Positions 1 through 6,174 of a DNA stretch of 9,832 nt are shown here, in pieces (within the stretch, counting starts at the first letter, position 1; every line of letters begins with the position of its first letter). The translations under genes were made by a program, and so were the position numbers. The notes under the pieces are model-generated. The model searched no databases and was not told the origin of the DNA. It saw only the letters and a program-made list of their open reading frames with translations. Where the stretch lies: assembly GCA_900753295.1 (NCBI GenBank), contig CAADYQ010000089.1, forward strand, positions 1-9,832, written 5' to 3'. Source of the stretch: Clostridia bacterium. GTDB lineage: Bacteria > Bacillota > Clostridia > Oscillospirales > CAG-272.

Positions 1-133
1 AGAGTTCAGACTTATAGCCGCAGACCACCTTGCGTTCTGCCCCCTCAGGGTCCCGATTTGACCCGTAAGTGCGCAAAACCGAAGAAAAATCGTTATTTTT
101 ATCGCAAAATCATCCGAATTTCGATTTTAGGAC

Positions 134-161
134 TTGACATACAATAAATTTATAGTAAAAT
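134..161 (+). promoter_or_regulatory. Sigma-A promoter of the tig-clpP-clpX operon
   Basis: A perfect -35 box TTGACA (134-139) is followed after 16 bp by TAAAAT (156-161), one mismatch from TATAAT, in an AT-rich tract. Transcription would start near 168, giving a leader of roughly 60 nt before the trigger factor start. A 7-bp inverted repeat, AAAATCG (86-92) with CGATTTT (122-128), lies just upstream, but I cannot link it to a known regulator. No tandem CtsR heptads or CIRCE element are visible, so heat-shock control of the usual Firmicutes kind is not supported by this sequence. Confidence 0.8.
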
Positions 162-214
162 ATATTAATGTGAAAAATTGTGCCCGCGCCTATACGGTAT
201 GCGGACGCGTTGTA

Positions 215-227
215 AGAAAGGTATGGT
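215..227 (+). promoter_or_regulatory. Extended RBS of tig
   Basis: AGAAAGG (215-221) is complementary to the CCUUUCU-3' end of a typical Firmicutes 16S rRNA. It lies 1 nt before ATG 223 but 10 nt before ATG 232. It therefore selects 232 as the start. The motif continues as TATGGT, and the 12-mer GAAAGGTATGGT recurs exactly before the surface-protein gene at 4955-4966. Confidence 0.6.
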
Positions 228-231
228 CACC

Positions 232-1554
232 ATGACAATCAGAAAATCAGAGATCAACGAAAAGAATCTTTGCACCGTTGAATTTTCGGAGGATGCCGCA
301 ACGCTTGAGGCTGAGAAGTCAAAGGTATTTCACGAGAAATCCAAGAACTTCAATATCCCCGGATTCCGCCGTGGCAAAGCTCCCCGCAGCATTATTGAAA
401 AAATGTACGGAACGGGCGTGTTCCTTGAGGATGCCATCAACAACATCATCAATGCGCACTATCCCGAGATAGTTGACGCCGCCGGTAAGCAGGTCGTGTC
501 GCGTCCCGAGTTCGATATCGTTTCGATGGACGAAAACGAGATCGTTCTCAAGGCGGAGATGTATGTAAAGCCCGACGTTACCATTGAAGGCTACAAGGGC
601 ATCGAGGCGTCGGTGGTCCTGGCTCCCGTCACCGACGAGGAGATCGACCGCGAGATAATGACCGTCCGTGAGAGAAACGCACGCGAGATCGAAATCACCG
701 ATCGTCCTGCCGAAATGGGCGATACCGCTGTTATCGACTATGAAGGCTTTGTAGACGGCGTTGCATTTGACGGCGGAAAGGATTCCGGTCATCATCTCAA
801 GCTCGGCTCCGGACAGTTCATCCCCGGCTTTGAGGAAGGTATCGTAGGCAAGAACGTAGGCGAGGAATTCGATGTGAATGTCACATTCCCCGAGCAGTAC
901 GGAGCCGCCGAGCTTGCCGGAAAGGCAGCCGTATTCAAGGTAAAGCTGAACGCTCTTGAAAAGACCGAGCTTCCCGAGGCTGACGACGATTTTGCCGTTG
1001 ACGTTTCCGAATTCAACACTTTTGCTGAATACCGCGCCGACCTTGCGTCAAAAATCGAAAAGAGACACAAGGACAACGCCGACAATGAGCTTTCCGAAAA
1101 GGTAGAGGATGCTCTTGCCGAGAAGCTCGTTGCCGAAATTCCCGAGAGCATGGTCGATTCTGAGGTCGAGGCTCAGGTAAGAGAGAGCGAGTCGAGAATG
1201 CAGATGCAGGGACTTCAGCTTTCCATGTATCTCAAGTATTTCAACATGACGCTTGATCAGTACAAGGAACAGATCCGTCCTTCCGCTCTCAAGCACGTAA
1301 AGACCGAGCTGGCTCTTGAAAAGATAGCCGAGCTTGAATCCGTTGAGGTCTCCGAGGATGAGATCAATGCGGAGTATGAAACAATAGCCAAGGTGTACAG
1401 CGTAGAAGTTGATTATGCCAAGGAGAACCTCCCCGCCGAGGAGATAAAGCATACTCTCGTTATGCGCAAGACTCTGGCGCTGGTCAAGGATGCCGCCAAG
1501 GTGACCTACCTTGACAAGGCTCCTGAGGCTCCCGCTCCCGCCGAAGCTGAATAA
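232..1554 (+). CDS. tig: Trigger factor, ribosome-associated chaperone and prolyl isomerase
   Basis: Trigger factor docks beside the ribosomal exit tunnel and shields and folds nascent chains. The protein is 440 aa, the usual family length. The ribosome-binding signature GFRRGKAP is at residues 44-51. An FKBP-type peptidyl-prolyl isomerase domain spans roughly residues 158-243, with a clear GDTAVIDYEG strand at 163-172 and the conserved LGSGQFIPGFEEG segment. A long, charged, helical C-terminal domain follows and forms the substrate cradle, ending in an acidic Pro/Ala tail. I chose ATG 232 because AGAAAGG sits 10 nt upstream. ATG 223 and the in-frame ATG 178 are too close to, or upstream of, that site, and the family normally begins close to this point. 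It is the first gene of an operon with clpP and clpX. Confidence 0.97.
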   Translation: MTIRKSEINEKNLCTVEFSEDAATLEAEKSKVFHEKSKNFNIPGFRRGKAPRSIIEKMYGTGVFLEDAINNIINAHYPEIVDAAGKQVVSRPEFDIVSMDENEIVLKAEMYVKPDVTIEGYKGIEASVVLAPVTDEEIDREIMTVRERNAREIEITDRPAEMGDTAVIDYEGFVDGVAFDGGKDSGHHLKLGSGQFIPGFEEGIVGKNVGEEFDVNVTFPEQYGAAELAGKAAVFKVKLNALEKTELPEADDDFAVDVSEFNTFAEYRADLASKIEKRHKDNADNELSEKVEDALAEKLVAEIPESMVDSEVEAQVRESESRMQMQGLQLSMYLKYFNMTLDQYKEQIRPSALKHVKTELALEKIAELESVEVSEDEINAEYETIAKVYSVEVDYAKENLPAEEIKHTLVMRKTLALVKDAAKVTYLDKAPEAPAPAEAE

Positions 1555-1573
1555 TTGACCGGATCCCGGCACG

Positions 1574-1600
1574 CGGGGACCGCATGCAGAGCGGTCCCCG
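1574..1600 (+). other. Intergenic hairpin between tig and clpP, no U-tract
   Basis: CGGGGACCGC (1574-1583) pairs perfectly with GCGGTCCCCG (1591-1600) around a 7-nt loop, forming a 10-bp GC-rich stem. The following bases are GAAGAAAGG, the clpP ribosome-binding site, and not a T-run, so this is not an ordinary intrinsic terminator. It could protect the 3' end of tig mRNA, be a processing site, or modulate clpP translation. The role is inferred only. Confidence 0.7.
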
Positions 1601-1602
1601 GA

Positions 1603-1609
1603 AGAAAGG
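1603..1609 (+). promoter_or_regulatory. RBS of clpP with long spacer
   Basis: AGAAAGG (1603-1609) is complementary to the extreme 3' end of 16S rRNA and lies 13 nt before ATG 1623. Because it pairs with the last bases of 16S rather than the CCUCC core, a long spacer is expected. It begins 3 nt after the 1574-1600 hairpin, so that stem could affect ribosome access. Confidence 0.55.
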
Positions 1610-1622
1610 TTGGTATCAAACA

Positions 1623-2243
1623 ATGATTAACAACAAAAACGGCTCAGACATTATCCGCGCGGCAAGCATGCCGTACGTTATCGAGCAGGACGGACGCGGC
1701 GAGCGTTCGTACGATATTTTTTCGCGTCTGCTCAATGACAGGATAATTTTTCTCTCCGACGAGGTGAACGATCTTACGTCCTCTCTCATCGTTGCGCAAA
1801 TGCTTTATCTTGAGTCGGTCGATCCCGATAAGGACATTTCATTTTATATCAACAGCCCCGGCGGATCGGTAACGGCCGGCATGGCGATATACGACACGAT
1901 GCAATTCGTGAAGTGTGACGTCACGACCATCTGCATAGGAATGGCGGCGAGCATGGGCGCGTTCCTTCTTGCTGCCGGGACCAAGGGAAAAAGACTTGCC
2001 CTTCCCCACAGCGAGATCATGATCCACCAGCCGTCCGGCGGCGCGCAGGGTCAGTGCAGTGACATAAAGATCCGTGCTGATCTTCTTCTTAGGACGCGTG
2101 ATACACTTAACCGTATACTTGCCGAACGTACCGGCAAGCCCGTTGAGGTCATCGAGCGCGATACCGAAAGAGATAATTTCATGACTGCCGAGCAGGCTCT
2201 TGAATACGGCCTTATCGACCGTATAATCGACCGTCACGCCTGA
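1623..2243 (+). CDS. clpP: ATP-dependent Clp protease proteolytic subunit ClpP
   Basis: ClpP is the barrel-shaped serine peptidase that degrades proteins fed to it by ClpX or ClpC. The 206-aa protein carries the full catalytic triad: Ser110 in GMAASMGAF, His135 in EIMIHQPSGG, and Asp184 in RDTERDNF. The spacings of 25 and 49 residues match the E. coli enzyme. The oxyanion and substrate-binding strand INSPGGSVTAG is at 76-86. The short N-terminal stretch before MPYVIEQ is slightly longer than in many ClpPs, so a processed N-terminus is possible. ATG 1623 follows AGAAAGG by 13 nt; the in-frame ATG 1584 lies in the upstream hairpin loop and has no RBS. It is the second gene of the operon, 68 nt after tig. 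The stop codon lies inside the first unit of a 22-bp tandem repeat. Confidence 0.97.
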   Translation: MINNKNGSDIIRAASMPYVIEQDGRGERSYDIFSRLLNDRIIFLSDEVNDLTSSLIVAQMLYLESVDPDKDISFYINSPGGSVTAGMAIYDTMQFVKCDVTTICIGMAASMGAFLLAAGTKGKRLALPHSEIMIHQPSGGAQGQCSDIKIRADLLLRTRDTLNRILAERTGKPVEVIERDTERDNFMTAEQALEYGLIDRIIDRHA

Positions 2244-2294
2244 TACGGCGGACCGTCACGCCTGATACGGCGGACCGTCACGCCTGATAAGGCG
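2229..2294 (+). repeat. Three tandem 22-bp repeats across the clpP stop codon
   Basis: Units at 2229-2250, 2251-2272 and 2273-2294 all begin GACCGTCACGCC. The first two are identical and the third differs by one base (A for C at 2290). Unit 1 encodes the last clpP codons (Asp-Arg-His-Ala) and the TGA stop; units 2 and 3 are untranslated. Each contains a small CGCC-TGATAM-GGCG inverted repeat. This pattern fits slipped-strand duplication of the gene's 3' end. Confidence 0.95.
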
Positions 2295-2356
2295 CGACAT
2301 AAACGGCGCGAAAAATGGAGATGCACTAAACTCTAAATACACTTTTTTGCGTCAGG

Positions 2357-2378
2357 GCTTGTCTGTGACAGGCTTTTT
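2357..2378 (+). terminator. Candidate weak terminator or attenuator before clpX
   Basis: GCTTGTC (2357-2363) pairs with GACAGGC (2367-2373), including one G-U pair, around a TGT triloop. It is followed directly by TTTTT (2374-2378). This has the form of a short intrinsic terminator and sits about 20 nt before the clpX start. It could lower clpX expression relative to clpP or respond to a signal. The stem is short, so termination is uncertain. Confidence 0.45.
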
Positions 2379-2397
2379 GAAAGGCATGGAGCAAAAT

Positions 2398-3705
2398 ATG
2401 CCACCCAAAGGTAACGATACTATTCACCGCTGTGCCTTTTGCGGCAGGTCGGAAAAGGAATGTAATTTTCTGATACCCGCAACAAACGGACTTTTCATTT
2501 GCGATTTCTGCGTCAGGGCATGCGATGAGATAATTGACGAAAATGAACTTGACAGCGATCGTGCCGATGACGGCGAACTGAGCTATGACAAACTGCCAAA
2601 GCCGAGGCAGATAAAAGAAGCGCTTGACGCTTATGTCATTGGTCAGGATGAAGCCAAGGTCGCGCTTTCGGTCGCGGTTTACAATCATTACAAGCGGATA
2701 CTGAGCAAGGCGCCGAAGTCGGGCGCCGGAAAACGCAAAAAGAATTCCGATAATGCTGATAATGAAAATGACGTTGAGATCCAGAAAAGCAATGTTCTGC
2801 TCATAGGCCCCACCGGTGTCGGCAAGACATATCTTGCGCAGACACTGGCGAAAACGCTCAAGGTGCCCTTTGCAATAGCCGATGCAACGACGCTTACCGA
2901 AGCGGGATATGTGGGCGAGGATGTTGAGAATATCCTTCTCCGTCTTATACAGGCTGCGGACTATGATATAGAACGTGCCGAAAAAGGTATCATATACATC
3001 GACGAGATAGATAAGATCTCGCGTAAAAGCGAAAACCGTTCTATCACACGCGATGTATCCGGAGAGGGTGTTCAGCAGGCATTGCTCAAAATCCTTGAGG
3101 GAACGGTGTCGAATGTGCCGCCGCAGGGCGGCAGAAAGCACCCGAATCAGGAATTCATTCAGATCAATACCGAAAACATTCTTTTTATCTGCGGAGGAGC
3201 CTTTGACGGTCTTGACAAGATAATCGAAAAGCGTCACGGAAAGCAGCTTATCGGGTTCAAAAGCGAGCTTGCCGAAAAGGCTGAGGAAAAGCCCGGCATG
3301 ATATTTGAGGACGTCACGCCTCACGATATAGTCAAGTACGGTCTTATTCCCGAGCTTGTGGGCAGACTTCCCGTTATCGTCCCGCTTTCAAAGTTGGACC
3401 GTGATGCGCTCGTGCGTATCATCAGCGAGCCGAAGAACGCTCTGATAAAGCAGTACGCAAAGCTGTTTGCGCTTGACGGAATAAATCTTGACTTCGCGCC
3501 GGAGGCTGTTGAGGCAATAGCAGAGCTTGCGCTTGAACGCAATATAGGTGCGCGCGGTCTGCGTTCTATACTTGAGTCGATCATGACAGGACTTATGTAT
3601 GATCTTCCCTCGCGTGACGATGTTGAAGGCGTTACTATCACCGCTGATTTCGTTCGCGGAAAAGGCGACGCGGAGATAAGGCTCAAGAAAAAAGCGACTG
3701 AATAA
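2398..3705 (+). CDS. clpX: ATP-dependent Clp protease ATP-binding subunit ClpX
   Basis: ClpX is an AAA+ hexamer that unfolds tagged substrates, including tmRNA-tagged chains, and threads them into ClpP. The 435-aa protein has, in order: a C4 zinc-binding domain (Cys12, Cys15, Cys35, Cys38); Walker A GPTGVGKT at 137-144; the GYVG pore loop at 170-173; Walker B with IDEID around Asp202; an RKH-type pore loop in GGRKHPNQ; the IGF loop at 285-287 that docks on ClpP; and sensor-2 GARGLRS at 384-390. All key residues are present. GGAG (2388-2391) lies 6 nt before ATG 2398, which is why I prefer that start over ATG 2386 or TTG 2347. A linker rich in Lys, Asn and Asp lies between the zinc and AAA+ domains (about 103-130). 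It is the last gene of the operon. Confidence 0.97.
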   Translation: MPPKGNDTIHRCAFCGRSEKECNFLIPATNGLFICDFCVRACDEIIDENELDSDRADDGELSYDKLPKPRQIKEALDAYVIGQDEAKVALSVAVYNHYKRILSKAPKSGAGKRKKNSDNADNENDVEIQKSNVLLIGPTGVGKTYLAQTLAKTLKVPFAIADATTLTEAGYVGEDVENILLRLIQAADYDIERAEKGIIYIDEIDKISRKSENRSITRDVSGEGVQQALLKILEGTVSNVPPQGGRKHPNQEFIQINTENILFICGGAFDGLDKIIEKRHGKQLIGFKSELAEKAEEKPGMIFEDVTPHDIVKYGLIPELVGRLPVIVPLSKLDRDALVRIISEPKNALIKQYAKLFALDGINLDFAPEAVEAIAELALERNIGARGLRSILESIMTGLMYDLPSRDDVEGVTITADFVRGKGDAEIRLKKKATE

Positions 3706-3718
3706 TTTATCCGCTATT

Positions 3719-3750
3719 CGGGGCTGTCGCGCTAATGCGCGACAGCCCCG
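3719..3750. other. Perfect 14-bp hairpin after clpX, no U-tract
   Basis: CGGGGCTGTCGCGC (3719-3732) and GCGCGACAGCCCCG (3737-3750) are exact reverse complements around a TAAT loop. Neither strand has a T-run after the stem, so it is probably not the main terminator; that lies 39 bp further on. It may stabilise the 3' end of the operon mRNA after exonuclease trimming, or be a genomic palindromic repeat. Confidence 0.75.
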
Positions 3751-3788
3751 AAAGTTATATTGCGTGTCAGTTTGCCGGTCGCAGATCC

Positions 3789-3829
3789 CGGGTGCATTCC
3801 GTTTTTGCGGAACGCACCCGTTTTGTTTT
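3789..3829 (+). terminator. Intrinsic terminator of the tig-clpP-clpX operon
   Basis: CGGGTGCATTCCG (3789-3801) pairs with CGGAACGCACCCG (3808-3820) with a single A-C mismatch and a 6-nt loop. It is followed by TTTTGTTTT (3821-3829). The orientation fits the plus-strand operon. The minus-strand gene ending at 3850 converges here, but on that strand the stem is not followed by a T-run. Confidence 0.9.
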
Positions 3830-3849
3830 ACATCTTGTTGCCCTTGCGA

Positions 3850-4683
3850 TCATCCGCAGTGCCCGCGGTCACACGGTGCCTGACACGGTGCCTGCGGCGT
3901 CAGAGGCGGATTGAATTCGTTTACCGGGAATGACATGGTACGGAAGATGGCGCACGGGTTTTCTTCCTTGGGCGTGATACATTCCTTATCCGGAACGGCA
4001 TATTCAGTTGCATTTATCAGAAGCTGCGCGGGTCTTACAAGACGTATCACCGAGAAGATACCTACCGATACGGCAAGATATCTGCCGCTGTCGTTGTCAC
4101 GCTGTGTTATCGTTCCGTCTATATGTGCGGCGACCTGTGCGGGGATCTCGCAGCAGCAGCAACAGCAGGTGTTGCCGGGAGCGCGCTCGAATACCGCAGC
4201 GTTGAGGATTATCGGATCGACCGCCTCAACTACCGCCTCGGGGATATTGCGAACCGACTCGCATTTCTCATCGGTGTGGCAGAAGTCATATGCCGTGTCT
4301 CCGGAGCGGAAGACATTTACATTGCTTTCGCCTCCGTACAGTACCACATGCTTATCAAGGACCGCTACGCCCTCGAATTCCTGCGGCTTGCAGCCGCCTG
4401 TGCATGCTTCGAATGTTATTTTGATGAAGAACCTGATGTTTACTGTGTAAAATCCGCGGTTGAAGCGTACGGGATCGATACCGATATATGTCCACGCAAT
4501 GCTTGCGTCCTTTGCACGTATGTTGCCGGTGCGGTTTATTATGTCACAGCCGCAGTCTGTAAGACTGACGCGTACATTTTCATAGCAGTCACGGTCACGG
4601 CAGCTGTCAAAAATGCGCCCCGTTTCGATACAGCAGGTTTCCCGACCGTTGCTTCCGGAACAGCCGAATCTGTTTTCAGCCAT
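3850..4683 (-). CDS. Cysteine-rich conserved clostridial protein of unknown function
   Basis: The 277-aa protein has 22 cysteines, including six in a row (Cys173-178). Recognisable motifs are DSCRDRDC at 26-33, NRGFYTVNIRFF near 75-86, FEGVAVLDKHV, KECITPKEENPC and FPVNEFNPP near the C-terminus. From memory, this motif set marks a family of uncharacterised proteins common in sporulating Clostridia. I know of no experimental function and no Pfam name I can state safely. There is no signal peptide or membrane segment. A spore-coat or metal/redox-linked role would suit the cysteine content, but that is inference. GGAGGT lies about 8 nt before the ATG, supporting the start. It is monocistronic, flanked by the clp terminator region and a divergent surface-protein gene. 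Confidence 0.85.
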   Translation of the reverse strand: MAENRFGCSGSNGRETCCIETGRIFDSCRDRDCYENVRVSLTDCGCDIINRTGNIRAKDASIAWTYIGIDPVRFNRGFYTVNIRFFIKITFEACTGGCKPQEFEGVAVLDKHVVLYGGESNVNVFRSGDTAYDFCHTDEKCESVRNIPEAVVEAVDPIILNAAVFERAPGNTCCCCCCEIPAQVAAHIDGTITQRDNDSGRYLAVSVGIFSVIRLVRPAQLLINATEYAVPDKECITPKEENPCAIFRTMSFPVNEFNPPLTPQAPCQAPCDRGHCG

Positions 4684-4747
4684 TTTGTATTACCTCCATT
4701 TGTGTTTGAGCTTCGGCAGTTGTGATGACAGCCGCGCCCTCACTTAC

Positions 4748-4776
4748 ATTGTATGCAAAATTACAGGATGTGACAT
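4748..4776 (-). promoter_or_regulatory. Candidate promoter of the Cys-rich gene (sigma-E/K-like or sigma-A)
   Basis: On the minus strand, CATACAAT (plus 4748-4755) matches the -10 consensus of mother-cell sigma-E promoters as known from Bacillus. No convincing sigma-E -35 is visible, though an AC dinucleotide about 16 bp upstream is sigma-K-like. The same bases also read as a sigma-A pair: ATGTCA (plus 4771-4776, 4 of 6 matches), 17 bp, TACAAT (plus 4748-4753). Either would give a leader of about 55-60 nt. The sequence alone does not decide between them. Confidence 0.45.
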
Positions 4777-4870
4777 TTATTTTACATGAAAAAGAGCCGG
4801 CGCGATGTGTTCCCCGTGTTGCCCGACGAATCATTCGGTCGTGATATGTTATAAATAATGTTAAAAGGAC

Positions 4871-4899
4871 TTGAAAAACAAGGTCAGATATGATATAAT
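4871..4899 (+). promoter_or_regulatory. Strong sigma-A promoter of the surface-protein gene
   Basis: TTGAAA (4871-4876), a 17-bp spacer and a consensus TATAAT (4894-4899) with the extended element TGA directly before it. Transcription would start near 4906. A 6-bp inverted repeat, TTGTTA (4910-4915) with TAACAA (4924-4929), lies at the start of the transcript and could be an operator, but no regulator is suggested by the sequence. Confidence 0.85.
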
Positions 4900-4954
4900 A
4901 ATCTCACAGTTGTTACTCAGGTATAACAAATGCCGACATGGCAAAATTACTTAT

Positions 4955-4966
4955 GAAAGGTATGGT
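4955..4966 (+). promoter_or_regulatory. Extended RBS with long spacer before the surface-protein gene
   Basis: GAAAGGTATGGT is identical over 12 bases to the tig leader (216-227). The GAAAGG part is 14 nt from ATG 4975. A start-plus-one-codon reading ATG GTT TAA at 4962-4970 overlaps it. Its ATG lies 1 nt after the motif, too close for normal initiation, so it is unlikely to be translated. Confidence 0.5.
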
Positions 4967-4974
4967 TTAAGATC

Positions 4975-6081
4975 ATGAAAAAGCTCTCACTTGTCTTAGC
5001 AGCCGTTATGATCGCACTCCTTGCTGCCGTTCCCGCATCGGCGACCGGCACATCCGCATTTGCTCCCGGTGAAATTATCTATTGCGAGAATTTCAGCGGT
5101 GTTCCGGACACAGATGACCTTGCTGTCATCGAATCTTCGCTTGATTATCGCGTTGTTGCCGTTGATACATCAACTCTTGATTACAAAATCACAGAAAAGA
5201 ATATCAGCGAAACAGCAAAGTATTATGTAAAAGACGGAAAGCTGTATATAGATAACTCCGCTGACGGCGGCGCATACAGCTATTTTATGATCTATGACAA
5301 GGATGTCATGAAGGATCTTGTCAAGACCACTTACACTATTCAGTATGAGATCACATACCTTGCGGGTCCTACCGCATATTGCAGCCCCATTTTCAACTGG
5401 AACGGCGAGTTCGATTTCCAGGTCCCGATGCTTCGCGGCAACGGTACATACCGTAACCAGGTAAGGATCACAAACGCAGATAAGTCGAACAAGTGGTATG
5501 ACTGGGACGGCATGAGCGACACATGGTGGCCTTCAATGGTCACCGAAAACGATACCGCTCTCCTTCAGAATGTTGTTGTGAGAATGGTCTCCGTTCCCGA
5601 TAAGGGCGTTTACGTTTACGCTAACGAATATCTTGTTTCCGCTCCCAATGAAATAGCGACCGCACCCGCTGATGCCCTTCCCGGCACAATGGCAGGATAT
5701 GCTGTCGGCTTACGCTCTCAGAAGGGCGCAAGCGTTGTGATAGACAATATCGCGATCTATGCCGGCGATGGTTCCAAGATCACTCCCGACTTCAGCCAGT
5801 ACGGTTTCAAGGGACTCGATCCTGTTGTGGAAACGACAGATGCTCCCGAGACCCCCGCGCCTGAGACGACAAAAGCTCCCGTGACCGAGGCTCCCACTAC
5901 CACTAAACCCGAATCGACCAAGGCTCCCACGCCCGAAACTTCCGACAACAAAAAGCCCGATGCTACAACGCCGGATACAACGGCTCCCGAAAAGAAGGGT
6001 TGCGGCTCCTCTGCCGCTGTCGGGTTTGCAATGCTCGCGGTCCTTGTTCCCGCGGTAGTTGTGACCAAAAAGAAGAAATAA
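4975..6081 (+). CDS. Secreted, membrane-anchored surface protein with beta-sandwich-like domain
   Basis: The 368-aa protein starts with a Sec signal peptide (KK, then a hydrophobic run to about residue 19; likely cleavage after ASA at 21-23). Residues 24-262 form one globular domain rich in aromatic and beta-strand patterns and ending VVIDNIAIYAGDG. That ending resembles LamG/concanavalin-A-like folds, suggesting carbohydrate or ligand binding, though I cannot name the family. Residues about 270-338 are a Pro/Thr/Glu linker with APETT, TEAPTTT and TTPDTT repeats, typical of a wall-spanning stalk. The C-terminus has GCGSS (342-346), about 18 hydrophobic residues and KKKK. There is no LPxTG motif. 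The gene has its own strong promoter and is monocistronic. The start is supported by the signal peptide. Confidence 0.85.
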   Translation: MKKLSLVLAAVMIALLAAVPASATGTSAFAPGEIIYCENFSGVPDTDDLAVIESSLDYRVVAVDTSTLDYKITEKNISETAKYYVKDGKLYIDNSADGGAYSYFMIYDKDVMKDLVKTTYTIQYEITYLAGPTAYCSPIFNWNGEFDFQVPMLRGNGTYRNQVRITNADKSNKWYDWDGMSDTWWPSMVTENDTALLQNVVVRMVSVPDKGVYVYANEYLVSAPNEIATAPADALPGTMAGYAVGLRSQKGASVVIDNIAIYAGDGSKITPDFSQYGFKGLDPVVETTDAPETPAPETTKAPVTEAPTTTKPESTKAPTPETSDNKKPDATTPDTTAPEKKGCGSSAAVGFAMLAVLVPAVVVTKKKK

Positions 6082-6092
6082 ATCTTTATGAT

Positions 6093-6133
6093 TGTCGGTC
6101 CCCCAAGCGCAGAAAACGCTTGGGGGACCGACA
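6093..6133. other. Perfect 17-bp hairpin after the surface-protein gene
   Basis: The arms 6093-6109 and 6117-6133 are exact reverse complements (TGTCGGTCCCCCAAGCG and its partner) around a CAGAAAA loop. The stem starts 12 nt after the stop codon. No T-run follows on either strand (ATAAATTC on plus is T-poor). It probably ends or stabilises the upstream mRNA, but it is not a textbook intrinsic terminator. Confidence 0.75.
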
Positions 6134-6174
6134 TAAATTCAACCGCTTGTTTAGCGGATATTTCGGAATAGGTA

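Noticed and set aside
57..63. TTTGACC, a single CtsR-type heptad upstream of tig
   Set aside because: CtsR sites need two heptads in tandem with a 3-bp spacer; no partner is present at that distance and the site lies far upstream of the promoter.
319..795. Long minus-strand frames inside tig and similar ones inside clpX
   Set aside because: They are mirror frames of well-identified genes, with no RBS or recognisable protein family.
4123..4725. 200-aa plus-strand frame opposite the Cys-rich gene
   Set aside because: It is a shadow of the minus-strand gene, which has a good RBS and recognisable family motifs; the plus frame has neither.
4910..4929. TTGTTA/TAACAA inverted repeat as a known operator
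   Set aside because: Only 6 bp per arm and no regulator match; noted under the promoter but not called as a separate site.
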